Assembly: GCA_947476515.1 (NCBI GenBank)
Contig: CANJQZ010000039.1
Coordinates: 1-12,320, forward strand
Reading direction: 5' to 3'
Source: Flavobacteriales bacterium
GTDB taxonomy: Bacteria; Bacteroidota; Bacteroidia; Flavobacteriales_D; Crocinitomicaceae
DNA: 12,320 nt
Shown: positions 6,441 to 12,320 of the stretch, one piece after another
Layout of the letters: every line of letters starts with the position of its first letter
Position numbering within the stretch: the stretch's first letter is position 1
Translations under genes and position numbers: made by a program
Notes under the pieces: generated by a model
Told to the model about the DNA's origin: nothing
Seen by the model: only the letters and a program-made list of their open reading frames with translations
The model's database searches: none

Positions 6441-6450
6441 TAATTTAAAT

Positions 6451-7701
6451 ATGGCGACAATCAATTTTCTAATTCAATCAACCAAAGGTGACCTCGTACC
6501 GATTTATATTCGGTTTCGAAATGGTAGGCAATATGATCTCAAAGCCAAAACCAAAATTTTTATTGATCCATCAGAATGGAGTGCAAAAAAACAAGCACCA
6601 TTAAAGCCTCAAAAAAGTGATGAATTAGTTTCTGTTGTTCAACAAATGAATCAATTGAGAACCAATCTTATGGATTATTTTCATAATTCAATAAAGCAAG
6701 GGTTGAGTATTGACGGTGAATGGATAAGACGCTTTGTTGAGAAAGGAACTTCTAATCCATATGATCTGCCAATTGATCTAACTGGATATTTTGAATACTA
6801 CTTAATTATTAAGGTTTCTGAGATCAAAAAAACAACACACAAGAAAATCACAACCTTCAAAAGATTACTTGAGAATTTTGAAAAATGGGCTGGAAAACAC
6901 TATTTGTTAACGGAAATCAATCACGATTTTCGAAGTAAATTGGAAGAATATGGCGTAAAAATGGAATACTCCATACGCTATATTTCTGATGTTTTAAATT
7001 ATGTTAAGGTAATATCAAGACACGCTGAACGAAATGGAATAGCGGTAAATCGTCAGTTTGAGGGATTCAAAATTGAGAGAATAAAGAATGACTATATAAC
7101 GCTTAATCCTATGGAACTTGAAAAAATTGAGAACACAGAATTAACTGCTGACTATCTAGATAATGCTAGAGATTGGCTTTTAATTAGTTATGAAACTGCT
7201 CAGAGAGTTTCTGACTTTCAAAATTTTAAAAAAAGTATGATTAAAGAATTTAAGCATAAAAACGGCAATGTTCTTTTTATACTTCTGTTTACACAAATAA
7301 AAACGAAAAAGGAAATGGCTATTACACTAGATACAAGGGTTCTAAAAATTTTAGAAAAAAGGAATGGAGATTTTCCGAGATCAATAAGTGATGTAAATTA
7401 TAACAAATACATCAAAAAGGTTTGTCAAAAGGCTGGGATTACTGAAATAATTGAAGGTGCTAAAACAATTGTGGATCCAATTACCAAATTAAAAAGGAAA
7501 GTAATAGGTTTCTATCCGAAATTTGAATTAGTAACATCGCATATAGGTCGCAGATCTTATGTTTCAAACAAAAGACTTACAATGCCAGATAATATGATTA
7601 GATATTATACTGGACACACTTCAGATAGAATGCTTGGTGATTATGATCATAAGAACAATATTCAAGCAGCACTAGATATATACGATTTTTTAAATAAATG
7701 A
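6451..7701 (+). CDS. Tyrosine recombinase / phage-type integrase
   Basis: A 416-aa integrase of the type common in Bacteroidota mobile elements. Residues 1-90 (MATINFLIQSTKGDLVPIYI, then a WSAKKQAPL segment) fit an arm-type DNA-binding domain. Residues about 105-205 are the SAM-like core-binding domain, and the rest is the catalytic domain. All catalytic residues are visible: Arg252 (TAQRVSDF), the beta-hairpin Lys in QIKTKKE (near 284-287), His364 and Arg367 (SHIGRRSY), His389 (TGHTS) and the nucleophile Tyr398 (GDYDH). It should cut and rejoin element and chromosomal att sites by a covalent 3'-phosphotyrosine. The ATG at 6451 is chosen because the promoter -7 box overlaps the in-frame TTG at 6418. 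Its stop overlaps the next start (ATGA). Confidence 0.93.
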   Translation: MATINFLIQSTKGDLVPIYIRFRNGRQYDLKAKTKIFIDPSEWSAKKQAPLKPQKSDELVSVVQQMNQLRTNLMDYFHNSIKQGLSIDGEWIRRFVEKGTSNPYDLPIDLTGYFEYYLIIKVSEIKKTTHKKITTFKRLLENFEKWAGKHYLLTEINHDFRSKLEEYGVKMEYSIRYISDVLNYVKVISRHAERNGIAVNRQFEGFKIERIKNDYITLNPMELEKIENTELTADYLDNARDWLLISYETAQRVSDFQNFKKSMIKEFKHKNGNVLFILLFTQIKTKKEMAITLDTRVLKILEKRNGDFPRSISDVNYNKYIKKVCQKAGITEIIEGAKTIVDPITKLKRKVIGFYPKFELVTSHIGRRSYVSNKRLTMPDNMIRYYTGHTSDRMLGDYDHKNNIQAALDIYDFLNK

Positions 7702-8531
7702 AAATGAACACTTTTAATGATTGGCATAAAGGAAAGGTAACATTGGATTGTACCAACTATTGTAAAGAAAATAAAGATGACAATATCATAATTGTTGCTT
7801 ATTCAGATTTCAATGAAGATGACCAACAAAGAATAAAGAATACTCAAAAAGAGTATTTCCATCAGATAGTTCACGATGAAACTAATCGCTTAATTGATAC
7901 TTTTATTACAAGATATAATAGGTCAGAGTTTAAAATTGACTTGTTGAACAATGAAGTGAAACAACTTTATAATATTCTTTTTTTAGAGGTGCCAAGTGTG
8001 CTTTATATCTCACTTGAGCACTGGGATATATCAATTAGTAATGAACGACTTGAACGATTTAAGGAATTATACAAAAGGCACAAAATCAATGGCTATGAAG
8101 TTGATTATTCATCTCAAAATAGTCTATTTTCTCCCTATAATTGTAAATCTCAAAGTCCAGAAGTTCAATTTGAAACTTACTATGAGTACTATAATTTTCT
8201 AAATGGAGTGATAATTGACGCAGAATGTGTGTATAATCCTTCTGACTGGAATGAAAAATGCTTCAAATTTTTCAAGTTACTAGAAGAAGAGTATCAATTA
8301 AAAAATGGAAAGCCAAAGTACATTCTTTTCTTTCATTTTCTTCACGAAATGACACAGAAAGAGTCATCTGGAATTGAATTTAATTTCAAGCAAAAAAATT
8401 ATATACGGTTTATAACGGATAATTATTTTGACACTTTTGATAAGCCAAATCCACCTAAAATGAATAAATCATCTTATTACGAAAGAAACTCCAAGCCATT
8501 GCGAGAAATGTTTAAGGCATATAATAAATAG
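7698..8531 (+). CDS. Hypothetical protein translationally coupled to the integrase
   Basis: A 277-aa protein whose ATG overlaps the integrase stop (ATGA), so the two are probably co-translated; a second in-frame ATG is at 7704. It has no signal peptide, membrane segment or known motif. It is rich in aromatic and charged residues (ETYYEYYNFLNG, KYILFFHFLHEMTQK) and probably a helical cytoplasmic protein. The C-terminus (NPPKMNKSSYYERNSKPLRE) is basic and possibly unstructured. The coupling suggests a role in integration or excision control or element maintenance, but this is inference and I do not recognise the family. It is followed by 103 bp of repeat-rich DNA before the next gene. Confidence 0.75.
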   Translation: MKMNTFNDWHKGKVTLDCTNYCKENKDDNIIIVAYSDFNEDDQQRIKNTQKEYFHQIVHDETNRLIDTFITRYNRSEFKIDLLNNEVKQLYNILFLEVPSVLYISLEHWDISISNERLERFKELYKRHKINGYEVDYSSQNSLFSPYNCKSQSPEVQFETYYEYYNFLNGVIIDAECVYNPSDWNEKCFKFFKLLEEEYQLKNGKPKYILFFHFLHEMTQKESSGIEFNFKQKNYIRFITDNYFDTFDKPNPPKMNKSSYYERNSKPLREMFKAYNK

Positions 8532-8552
8532 AAAGTTTGTAATGTAAAATAG

Positions 8553-8580
8553 CCCCAACTTTTCCCCAACTTTTCCCCAA
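8553..8580. repeat. 11-bp tandem iterations (iteron-like)
   Basis: CCCCAACTTTT occurs twice in exact tandem (8553-8563, 8564-8574) followed by a partial third unit CCCCAA (8575-8580). The one-turn period resembles the iterons of plasmid or phage origins or a multi-copy operator. It lies upstream of the HTH and putative initiator genes. Confidence 0.6.
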
Positions 8581-8582
8581 TA

Positions 8583-8597
8583 GTTTTAACTTAAAAC
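8583..8597. promoter_or_regulatory. Perfect 15-bp palindrome in the xis-like upstream region
   Basis: GTTTTAA-C-TTAAAAC is a perfect inverted repeat with 7-bp arms, directly after the 11-bp iterations. It is a candidate operator or origin element. AT-rich palindromes can arise by chance, but the packing of three repeat structures within 90 bp makes a regulatory role more likely. Confidence 0.4.
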
Positions 8598-8612
8598 GGA
8601 TGTTCATTTGAC

Positions 8613-8620
8613 TTAATTTG
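8613..8620 (+). promoter_or_regulatory. Possible -7 box of the HTH gene
   Basis: TTAATTTG matches the TAnnTTTG consensus at all but the second position and lies 15 bp before the ATG at 8635. No good TTG box was found at the right distance, so this is a weak call. Confidence 0.25.
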
Positions 8621-8628
8621 TAGAAAAA

Positions 8629-8640
8629 AAGCATATGCTT
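8629..8640. promoter_or_regulatory. Perfect 12-bp palindrome spanning the HTH gene start codon
   Basis: AAGCATATGCTT contains the ATG at 8635-8637 in its right half. A DNA-binding protein gene with a palindrome over its start codon is a common autoregulation layout. Chance remains possible for a site this short. Confidence 0.4.
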
Positions 8641-8931
8641 AATTCTACGATCTTACATAATCTTTCCCCAGAAGAATTTACGAATCGATTCCAAAGGTTG
8701 GAAGATTTGATAATTAATATTACTAGCACAATAGCTAAAAAACAAATTATTGAATTTGTTTCGAGAGAAGAAGTAGCAGATATTCTAAAGTGCGATATTT
8801 CAACTGTTCATAATTGGACAAAAAAAGGTTACTTGAAAAAATACTCTATGGGGGATGGTAAGATCCTTTATAGACTTCAAGAAGTCCTAGATGCTCCCAA
8901 ACATATTCCATCATTTAACAAGCGTAAATGA
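8635..8931 (+). CDS. Excisionase-type helix-turn-helix DNA-binding protein
   Basis: A 98-aa protein. Residues about 10-38 are predicted helix or coiled coil (EEFTNRFQRLEDLI). Residues 41-88 form a MerR/excisionase-like HTH (HTH_17 type): FVSREEVADILKCDISTVHN, then WTKKGYLKKY and a beta-wing (GKILYRLQEV). In Bacteroidota islands such proteins act as excisionases or as switches for the genes behind them. Here it lies two genes after the integrase, downstream of iterations and palindromes, and its stop overlaps the next start (ATGA), so it is coupled to the putative replication or regulatory gene. The split between excisionase and repressor roles cannot be made from sequence. Confidence 0.85.
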   Translation: MLNSTILHNLSPEEFTNRFQRLEDLIINITSTIAKKQIIEFVSREEVADILKCDISTVHNWTKKGYLKKYSMGDGKILYRLQEVLDAPKHIPSFNKRK

Positions 8932-9728
8932 TGAAGATTCCATTGCGTTTTTGCTCCTTCATTCTAAAGGAGAATTTGGAAAATACAGCATCTGTATTTA
9001 TAGCACTTAAATTTCTGTTTGTAGAAGGTAATTTTTTTAAGGACGACAATGTACTCGACAAGGTAGGGAAAATGTGTTCGATCAAAAGTGGAAAAACCGT
9101 TCAAAAACATTTCGATAATCTTGTTGAATTAAATTGGATTTGGATCAACCAATACAATAAATTGGTCAATCTGAAGTCATTTTCAAATATTCTTGACCAG
9201 TATGGGTTCGAAGATTACTTCTACTTTATATTGTCCGAAAAGCAACTTAAAAAATTTCGAGGGTTTCTTGGTGCTACTCTCTTTACATATTGTAGTTACA
9301 AAATTTGGAGAGCCTTAATATTGAGTAACCGAAGTAAAGCAATTGTAGCAAATATACCATACTCTATTTTTAAGAGGAGGGGTCGGCGTGTGATTATAAG
9401 TGATGTCACCAATAAATTGATCTCTCCTCTTTATTACTCAAAATTGCAAACTCCAGTAGCGTTGATATTGGTATCAAAATGCTTCCAATTAAGTAAGTCT
9501 AAAGTTAATCGTTTGAAATTAGAGGCTATTAAATGCAAGTTTTTATCAGCCAAAGGTGGTTTCAAGAAAATCGATATTCCCTTTCGTGAACTGAAGTTTG
9601 CAAAAGCAGAAAAGGTAATAGATTATGCTCTCCAATTCAACAAGGAAGTGTACCAAAGGGAAATTGATTTGATCAGAAGTGAGTTGTTCATTTACAAGAC
9701 ACGAAAATGGAAAAAATCGAAACTATAA
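8928..9728 (+). CDS. Putative DNA-binding replication/regulatory protein with two HTH-like segments
   Basis: A 266-aa cytoplasmic basic protein with two adjacent ATGs (8928 and 8931), translationally coupled to the HTH gene. Residues about 18-75 look like a winged helix (ASVFIALKFLF, then GKTVQKHFDNLVELNWIWI, where recognition helix and wing would fall). A second HTH-like unit is at about 173-204 (PVALILVSKCFQLSKSKVNR, then LKLEAIKCKFL). A Lys/Arg patch RRGRRV lies between them, and the C-terminus is strongly basic (KTRKWKKSKL). Two winged-helix units in a row after an excisionase gene recall plasmid or phage replication initiators and replisome organisers, but no nickase or helicase motif is seen. 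A transcriptional regulator is the alternative. Family not firmly recognised. Confidence 0.6.
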   Translation: MMKIPLRFCSFILKENLENTASVFIALKFLFVEGNFFKDDNVLDKVGKMCSIKSGKTVQKHFDNLVELNWIWINQYNKLVNLKSFSNILDQYGFEDYFYFILSEKQLKKFRGFLGATLFTYCSYKIWRALILSNRSKAIVANIPYSIFKRRGRRVIISDVTNKLISPLYYSKLQTPVALILVSKCFQLSKSKVNRLKLEAIKCKFLSAKGGFKKIDIPFRELKFAKAEKVIDYALQFNKEVYQREIDLIRSELFIYKTRKWKKSKL

Positions 9729-9892
9729 TAGTAAGTGATATATAGAAGAAAAATAATCAATTAATATTTCTATTATTTATTTCTATTTTTTAACAATAAA
9801 AATATGAATTCAAATAGCATTGAGATAGTATTGAATTATCATTCAAAAAAACAGAAAATAATAAAAAAGTGTAATCAATTAATATCAAATAT
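9729..9892. other. AT-rich spacer with repeats between modules
   Basis: This 164-bp stretch is very AT-rich and has no gene. TAATCAATTAATAT occurs exactly twice in direct orientation (9754-9767 and 9872-9885), the second copy 7 bp before the next start codon. Between them ATTCAA and TTGAAT form short inverted repeats around a repeated ATTGA. It probably holds the promoter of the small-gene operon, and it could also serve as an unwinding region. No good TAnnTTTG box was seen. Confidence 0.4.
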
Positions 9893-10261
9893 ATGGAAAC
9901 AAGTATCGATCCGCTAACTAAAGAGGAATTTGTAAAAACAAGGGAAAATCAACGATTTGCGAATGCAGTAAATCGAATTGCTTACCACAATCGAAAAGCC
10001 AATAGTCTGAGAAAAAAACTAATGGTAATTAACCGACCATTATTGAAGAATAATCAGATTTTGATGGAATGTCTGGGCAGAAGATCTTTTAAAACATTTC
10101 ACAAAGAATTTTTAAAGGGGAAAGGCTTTTTGTTTGGAGTGTTCACCCACTACCAAGAACACGAAGAGAAGCCTCAACCAACAATTTATGATTTCATCAT
10201 TGTTAATGTTGGAAATGATCAAATCAAAGTAATTAACTCAAAAACTAGAACAAATGATTGA
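9893..10261 (+). CDS. Conserved-looking small element protein, function unknown
   Basis: A 122-aa soluble basic protein. The N-terminal block DPLTKEEFVKTRENQRFANA, then NRIAYHNRKANSLRKK, resembles small proteins I associate with Bacteroidota mobile elements and phages (recalled similarity, not tested). The middle has HKEFLKGKGFLFGVFTHYQE and the end is beta-like (TIYDFIIVNVGNDQIKV). There is no signal peptide, membrane segment or cysteine cluster. The block looks like a degenerate treble-clef zinc site that has lost its Cys residues (speculation). It is the first gene of a tight operon and overlaps the next gene by 8 nt, so it is probably translationally coupled to the membrane proteins that follow. 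Confidence 0.7.
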   Translation: METSIDPLTKEEFVKTRENQRFANAVNRIAYHNRKANSLRKKLMVINRPLLKNNQILMECLGRRSFKTFHKEFLKGKGFLFGVFTHYQEHEEKPQPTIYDFIIVNVGNDQIKVINSKTRTND

Positions 10262-10466
10262 TTTCACTAAAATACAAACGGTACCAATACCAGCACCGAT
10301 AGCATCATTGCAAAATACAAACGGTGAGTTAAGTAAAGAGAACAAAAATCTTAAGATAGCAATCTACATATCAACTGGAATTGCAATTGGGGTAATAGTC
10401 TATTATATTCTTAAAAAACAAAAAGAAGATGAAGCAAAAAGAAGAAATCAAACTGCAAGAGATTAA
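10254..10466 (+). CDS. Small single-TM protein A
   Basis: A 70-aa protein. The polar N-terminus (MIDFTKIQTVPIPAPIASLQ) is followed by one hydrophobic segment at about residues 35-53 (IAIYISTGIAIGVIVYYIL) and a strongly charged tail KKQKEDEAKRRN. There is no cleavable signal peptide. The basic tail predicts a cytoplasmic C-terminus. It overlaps the gene before it by 8 nt and the gene after it by 38 nt. Such tiny one-span proteins in tandem occur in filamentous and membrane-containing phages and in plasmid modules; here no family could be assigned. Confidence 0.6.
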   Translation: MIDFTKIQTVPIPAPIASLQNTNGELSKENKNLKIAIYISTGIAIGVIVYYILKKQKEDEAKRRNQTARD

Positions 10467-10617
10467 AGAATATCTGGATAAAAATCCGCAAATAAAAATG
10501 GTAGTTTACATCGGACTTGGTATAGTCGGCTTATATGTTGCTGGAAAGGTGTTCGCAGCATTAGCGACATCAGTAAGGGGATTTAATGAGTTCAGATCCG
10601 CAATAAGTGGGAAGTAA
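10429..10617 (+). CDS. Small single-TM protein B, overlapping protein A
   Basis: A 62-aa protein read in another frame across the last 38 nt of protein A. A purine-rich AAAAAGAAG lies just before its ATG and could act as a ribosome site. It has a charged helical N-terminus (KQKEEIKLQEIKEYLDKN), one membrane span at about 24-45 (MVVYIGLGIVGLYVAGKVFA) and a short polar end. An inner ATG at 10498 would give only the membrane part. Its layout resembles that of protein A, so the two may be distant paralogues or partners in one complex. Function unknown. Confidence 0.55.
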   Translation: MKQKEEIKLQEIKEYLDKNPQIKMVVYIGLGIVGLYVAGKVFAALATSVRGFNEFRSAISGK

Positions 10618-10630
10618 AAAATAACTAATT

Positions 10631-11005
10631 ATGAAAAGAGAAAGTGCCTACTACTCACACAGTAAGAAAAAGTATGACGAGCCCATCGAAGAAGAAGAAT
10701 ATGCTTTCATTAAAGAACATTTCGATGGGTTTGTCATTTGTCCAAACCAACATTTGAATGGTATGATTGGAACAGATAATTACTACCAAGTAATTGCGAC
10801 AACCTCAGTGGTTTATGCTTCAGAATTAAATGGCTTTATTGGAAGAGGTATGTATGATGAATGTCATTTCGCTTTGAAAAATGGTATTCCAGTTTTGGTG
10901 GTTCGCAAAGATGAAAATGATAAGTATTATACAATGAGGGTTGTTGAAGTCATAAAAACTGGTTTGTCCTCATTAAATGATTATGCAATGGTTTCCTTTG
11001 AATAA
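10631..11005 (+). CDS. Small protein with a SLOG/deoxyribosyltransferase-like core
   Basis: A 124-aa soluble protein, last gene of the small operon, 13 nt after membrane protein B. The segment VVYASELNGFIGRGMYDECH, followed by FALKNGIPVLVVRK (residues 60-93), resembles the part of nucleoside 2-deoxyribosyltransferase and SLOG Rossmann-like folds where a Gly-rich loop and an acidic residue (here Asp76-Glu77) sit before the 'A...GxPVLVV' strand. SLOG proteins bind nucleotides or nucleotide-derived signals, and several occur in phage-defence systems. The similarity is recalled pattern only; catalysis is unproven and the N-terminal 30 residues are unusual (charged EEEE stretch). It converges with the HEPN gene, 23 nt between the two stops, with no clear terminator. 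Confidence 0.65.
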   Translation: MKRESAYYSHSKKKYDEPIEEEEYAFIKEHFDGFVICPNQHLNGMIGTDNYYQVIATTSVVYASELNGFIGRGMYDECHFALKNGIPVLVVRKDENDKYYTMRVVEVIKTGLSSLNDYAMVSFE

Positions 11006-11028
11006 AAAAATCTGTTGTACTGATCAAA

Positions 11029-11694
11029 TTACTTCTCCAAGGTTCGTTCAATCAATTTATCAATGAAGTAGGTGTCCTTTTGGATGCTCATTATAACATA
11101 AACATTAGTTTGTATGAAGCAATTCAAATAATCAAATAGTGCTTTAGAAATGGCGATGAAATCTTGGACTTCATCATCAGATAATGATGGTTTAATTTCG
11201 GCACTTTCATTGTGTGCTATGACTTTATCACGCCAAACTTTTAATTTACCTAATTCTAAATCTTCCGTTTTTTGCTTGATAAGATAAGCCTTAAGATTTG
11301 CAATGAATGTTTTCAAAGATACATCGCCAAATTTTGAAAGTATCTGAATGGTTTTTTGGTTACATTTCACAAAATCCCTCCATTGTTTTTCAGTAAGAAA
11401 ATGTGTTTTTAACCAATCTGGGTTTTGCTCAACAATGCTAATGACCTCCTCAATGCATCTCGTAGGATATTTTTTATGTGGATTGTCAAACAATTTAGAA
11501 AGATGAAGAACTGTTTTTTCTACTGCACAATCCTTAAGATAAACAAATAGTTTTTGTTCATTTATATCTAAATCTTTCAATCGTTCCCATACATTCTTGA
11601 TTTTAAGATAGATATTGAAATTTAATTCCGCATTGAAGATATCTTTTGCAATACCTTCTAATTGAAGATCTTGAATTTTTTCTATATCTGACAT
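11029..11694 (-). CDS. HEPN domain protein, AbiU2-like (putative abortive-infection RNase)
   Basis: A 221-aa all-helical protein from ATG 11694, rather than the in-frame TTG at 11700. WRDKVIAHNE holds the HEPN signature R-x(4-6)-H as Arg155-DKVIA-His161. The upstream VLHLSKLFDNP block resembles the conserved 'LaRLfD' segment of AbiU2-type HEPN proteins. HEPN domains of this kind are metal-independent RNases in toxin-antitoxin and abortive-infection systems, with Arg and His in the active site of a dimer. The gene starts 11 nt after the hsdR stop on the same strand, so it is very probably in the restriction operon. By analogy with PrrC, an RNase guarded by a type I restriction enzyme, it may act when restriction is disabled (inference). 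No nucleotidyltransferase antitoxin is adjacent in the window. Confidence 0.75.
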   Translation of the reverse strand: MSDIEKIQDLQLEGIAKDIFNAELNFNIYLKIKNVWERLKDLDINEQKLFVYLKDCAVEKTVLHLSKLFDNPHKKYPTRCIEEVISIVEQNPDWLKTHFLTEKQWRDFVKCNQKTIQILSKFGDVSLKTFIANLKAYLIKQKTEDLELGKLKVWRDKVIAHNESAEIKPSLSDDEVQDFIAISKALFDYLNCFIQTNVYVIMSIQKDTYFIDKLIERTLEK

Positions 11695-11705
11695 TGTCAA
11701 AATGA

Positions 11706-12320
11706 TTAAGCAACTTCCTCTTGATACAAATACTTCTGGAACTCTATAAAAAGTTTTCGGATATCTCCTCCGTCGCCCAGAATTTCCTTTGCATCCTCCA
11801 AAGATTGGTATTTGTTAATCAGTAATTGTGGTAGTTTTTCTTGATCCAATTCATCAACGCCAGATTCGACATATTTGCTTAAAACAAATGCGATGAACTC
11901 CTTTTGGTTTTCGTTAAGGATAGCGTAAATAGTTTCTTCTGCAATCTGAACACGCTCTTCTCTGGTTTTGCTCTTAAAATCGCCATTAAAGACATATTCT
12001 AAGACATCGTACAAATCACTATTGTCCATATTAACTAACTTTTGGAGCATTTGCAAATCCTCTTTGCTAAAACCAGACTCATCTAATTTGGCTAAAAGCA
12101 CTTTACGAGTTAATGGACTGCTCCACAAAGTGCGTAATTCTTGTTCATCCTTGAATAATTCTGGCAGTTTACCAAAAAGACTTTCCATAAATTCTGTTGC
12201 CGAAACTGGATGACCGTCAGCACTCCAGAAAGAAGTAGAAATCATAAAATTAATTTCTCTCTCCTTACCATCATTCAATTTAACCTTGATTTTCGTTTTC
12301 TTTTCTTTTTCAATTGGTTC
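11706..12320 (-). CDS. hsdR: Type I restriction enzyme R subunit, C-terminal part (EcoEI-type)
   Basis: The frame is open to the right edge of the window, so the start and the nuclease and helicase domains lie outside; 204 C-terminal residues are visible. ISTSFWSADGHPVSATEFME, then LFGKLPELFKDEQELRTLW, and the end block VESGVDELDQEKLPQLLINK, IRKLFIEFQKYLYQEE, match the EcoEI HsdR C-terminal domain that docks HsdR onto the HsdM/HsdS methylase. HsdR cuts unmodified DNA after ATP-driven translocation. The TTG at 12278 is not the start, since coding similarity runs through it (EKKTKIKVKLNDGKEREINF). The visible part is intact and complete at its end. hsdM and hsdS are expected to the right. The HEPN gene follows in the same operon. 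Confidence 0.9.
   Translation of the reverse strand, partial: EPIEKEKKTKIKVKLNDGKEREINFMISTSFWSADGHPVSATEFMESLFGKLPELFKDEQELRTLWSSPLTRKVLLAKLDESGFSKEDLQMLQKLVNMDNSDLYDVLEYVFNGDFKSKTREERVQIAEETIYAILNENQKEFIAFVLSKYVESGVDELDQEKLPQLLINKYQSLEDAKEILGDGGDIRKLFIEFQKYLYQEEVA

Larger units (their letters stand above)
6284..12320. mobile_element. Integrated element with restriction/defence cargo (right end outside window)
   Basis: Starting at the tRNA-like junction there is a tyrosine recombinase, an excisionase-like HTH protein, a putative winged-helix initiator, small phage-like membrane proteins and a type I restriction locus. This is the usual order of an integrative island: integrase at the end, control and replication genes next, cargo further in. 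No copy of the candidate att sequence appears before 12320, so the right end lies outside. No conjugation, capsid or portal gene is visible, so plasmid-like island, phage satellite and decayed prophage all remain possible. Confidence 0.6.

Noticed and set aside
6418..6450. Integrase start at TTG 6418
   Set aside because: That codon lies inside the TAAGTTTG promoter box, and the extra residues are only the translation of the 11-bp tandem repeat.
7996..8202. Plus-strand 68-aa frame inside the gene at 7698-8531
   Set aside because: Fully nested in another frame of a longer, translationally coupled gene; no independent start signal or motif.
8553..8580. Tandem 11-bp units as a mini CRISPR or microsatellite
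   Set aside because: There are no spacers between units, and the unit is too short and too few for either; an iteron or operator reading fits better.
11968..12213. Plus-strand 81-aa frame opposite hsdR
   Set aside because: Antisense to a clearly conserved HsdR C-terminal domain; Ser/Leu-rich composition is typical of an antisense shadow.

Overview
The window looks like chromosomal DNA of a Bacteroidota bacterium, most likely a Flavobacteriales-type marine or freshwater organism. The DNA is very AT-rich. Two intact secreted proteins and one fragment carry C-terminal type IX secretion (T9SS) sorting domains. Two upstream regions match the Bacteroidota promoter pattern (TTG or similar, then TAnnTTTG). 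No taxon below this level can be fixed from the sequence alone.

Left part (1-6265), apparently resident chromosome: the 3' end of an unknown gene; a small secreted protein; rluF on the minus strand (23S rRNA pseudouridine synthase); a secreted SH3-domain protein; a T9SS cargo protein followed at once by an orphan second T9SS tail; a class II Fic enzyme behind a promoter embedded in a long palindrome; and a minus-strand RCC1-repeat T9SS protein. The RCC1-like gene is bracketed by two identical 36-bp copies of a terminator-type hairpin. A third, shorter copy lies between it and the right-hand copy.

Boundary (about 6233-6450): on the minus strand, a sequence resembling the 3' half of a tRNA (half T-loop, T-stem strand, acceptor strand) runs directly into the right-hand terminator hairpin. 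A tyrosine recombinase gene pointing away from it starts about 170 bp further on. This is the expected layout of an attachment site in a tRNA gene, so about 6284 onward is read as an integrated element that continues past the window end.

Right part (6284-12320), accessory element: integrase, an unknown gene overlapping it, a control or origin-like region with 11-bp iterations and palindromes, an excisionase-type HTH protein, and a protein with two winged-helix-like segments (regulator or replication initiator). Next comes a tightly packed set of small genes: a conserved-looking 122-aa protein, two overlapping single-TM proteins, and a Rossmann/SLOG-like 124-aa protein. Convergent to these is a defence operon on the minus strand. 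It holds the C-terminal part of a type I restriction subunit HsdR (EcoEI-type), followed 11 nt later by a HEPN/AbiU2-like putative RNase. The island therefore joins a mobility/replication module to a restriction locus with a linked candidate abortive-infection RNase.
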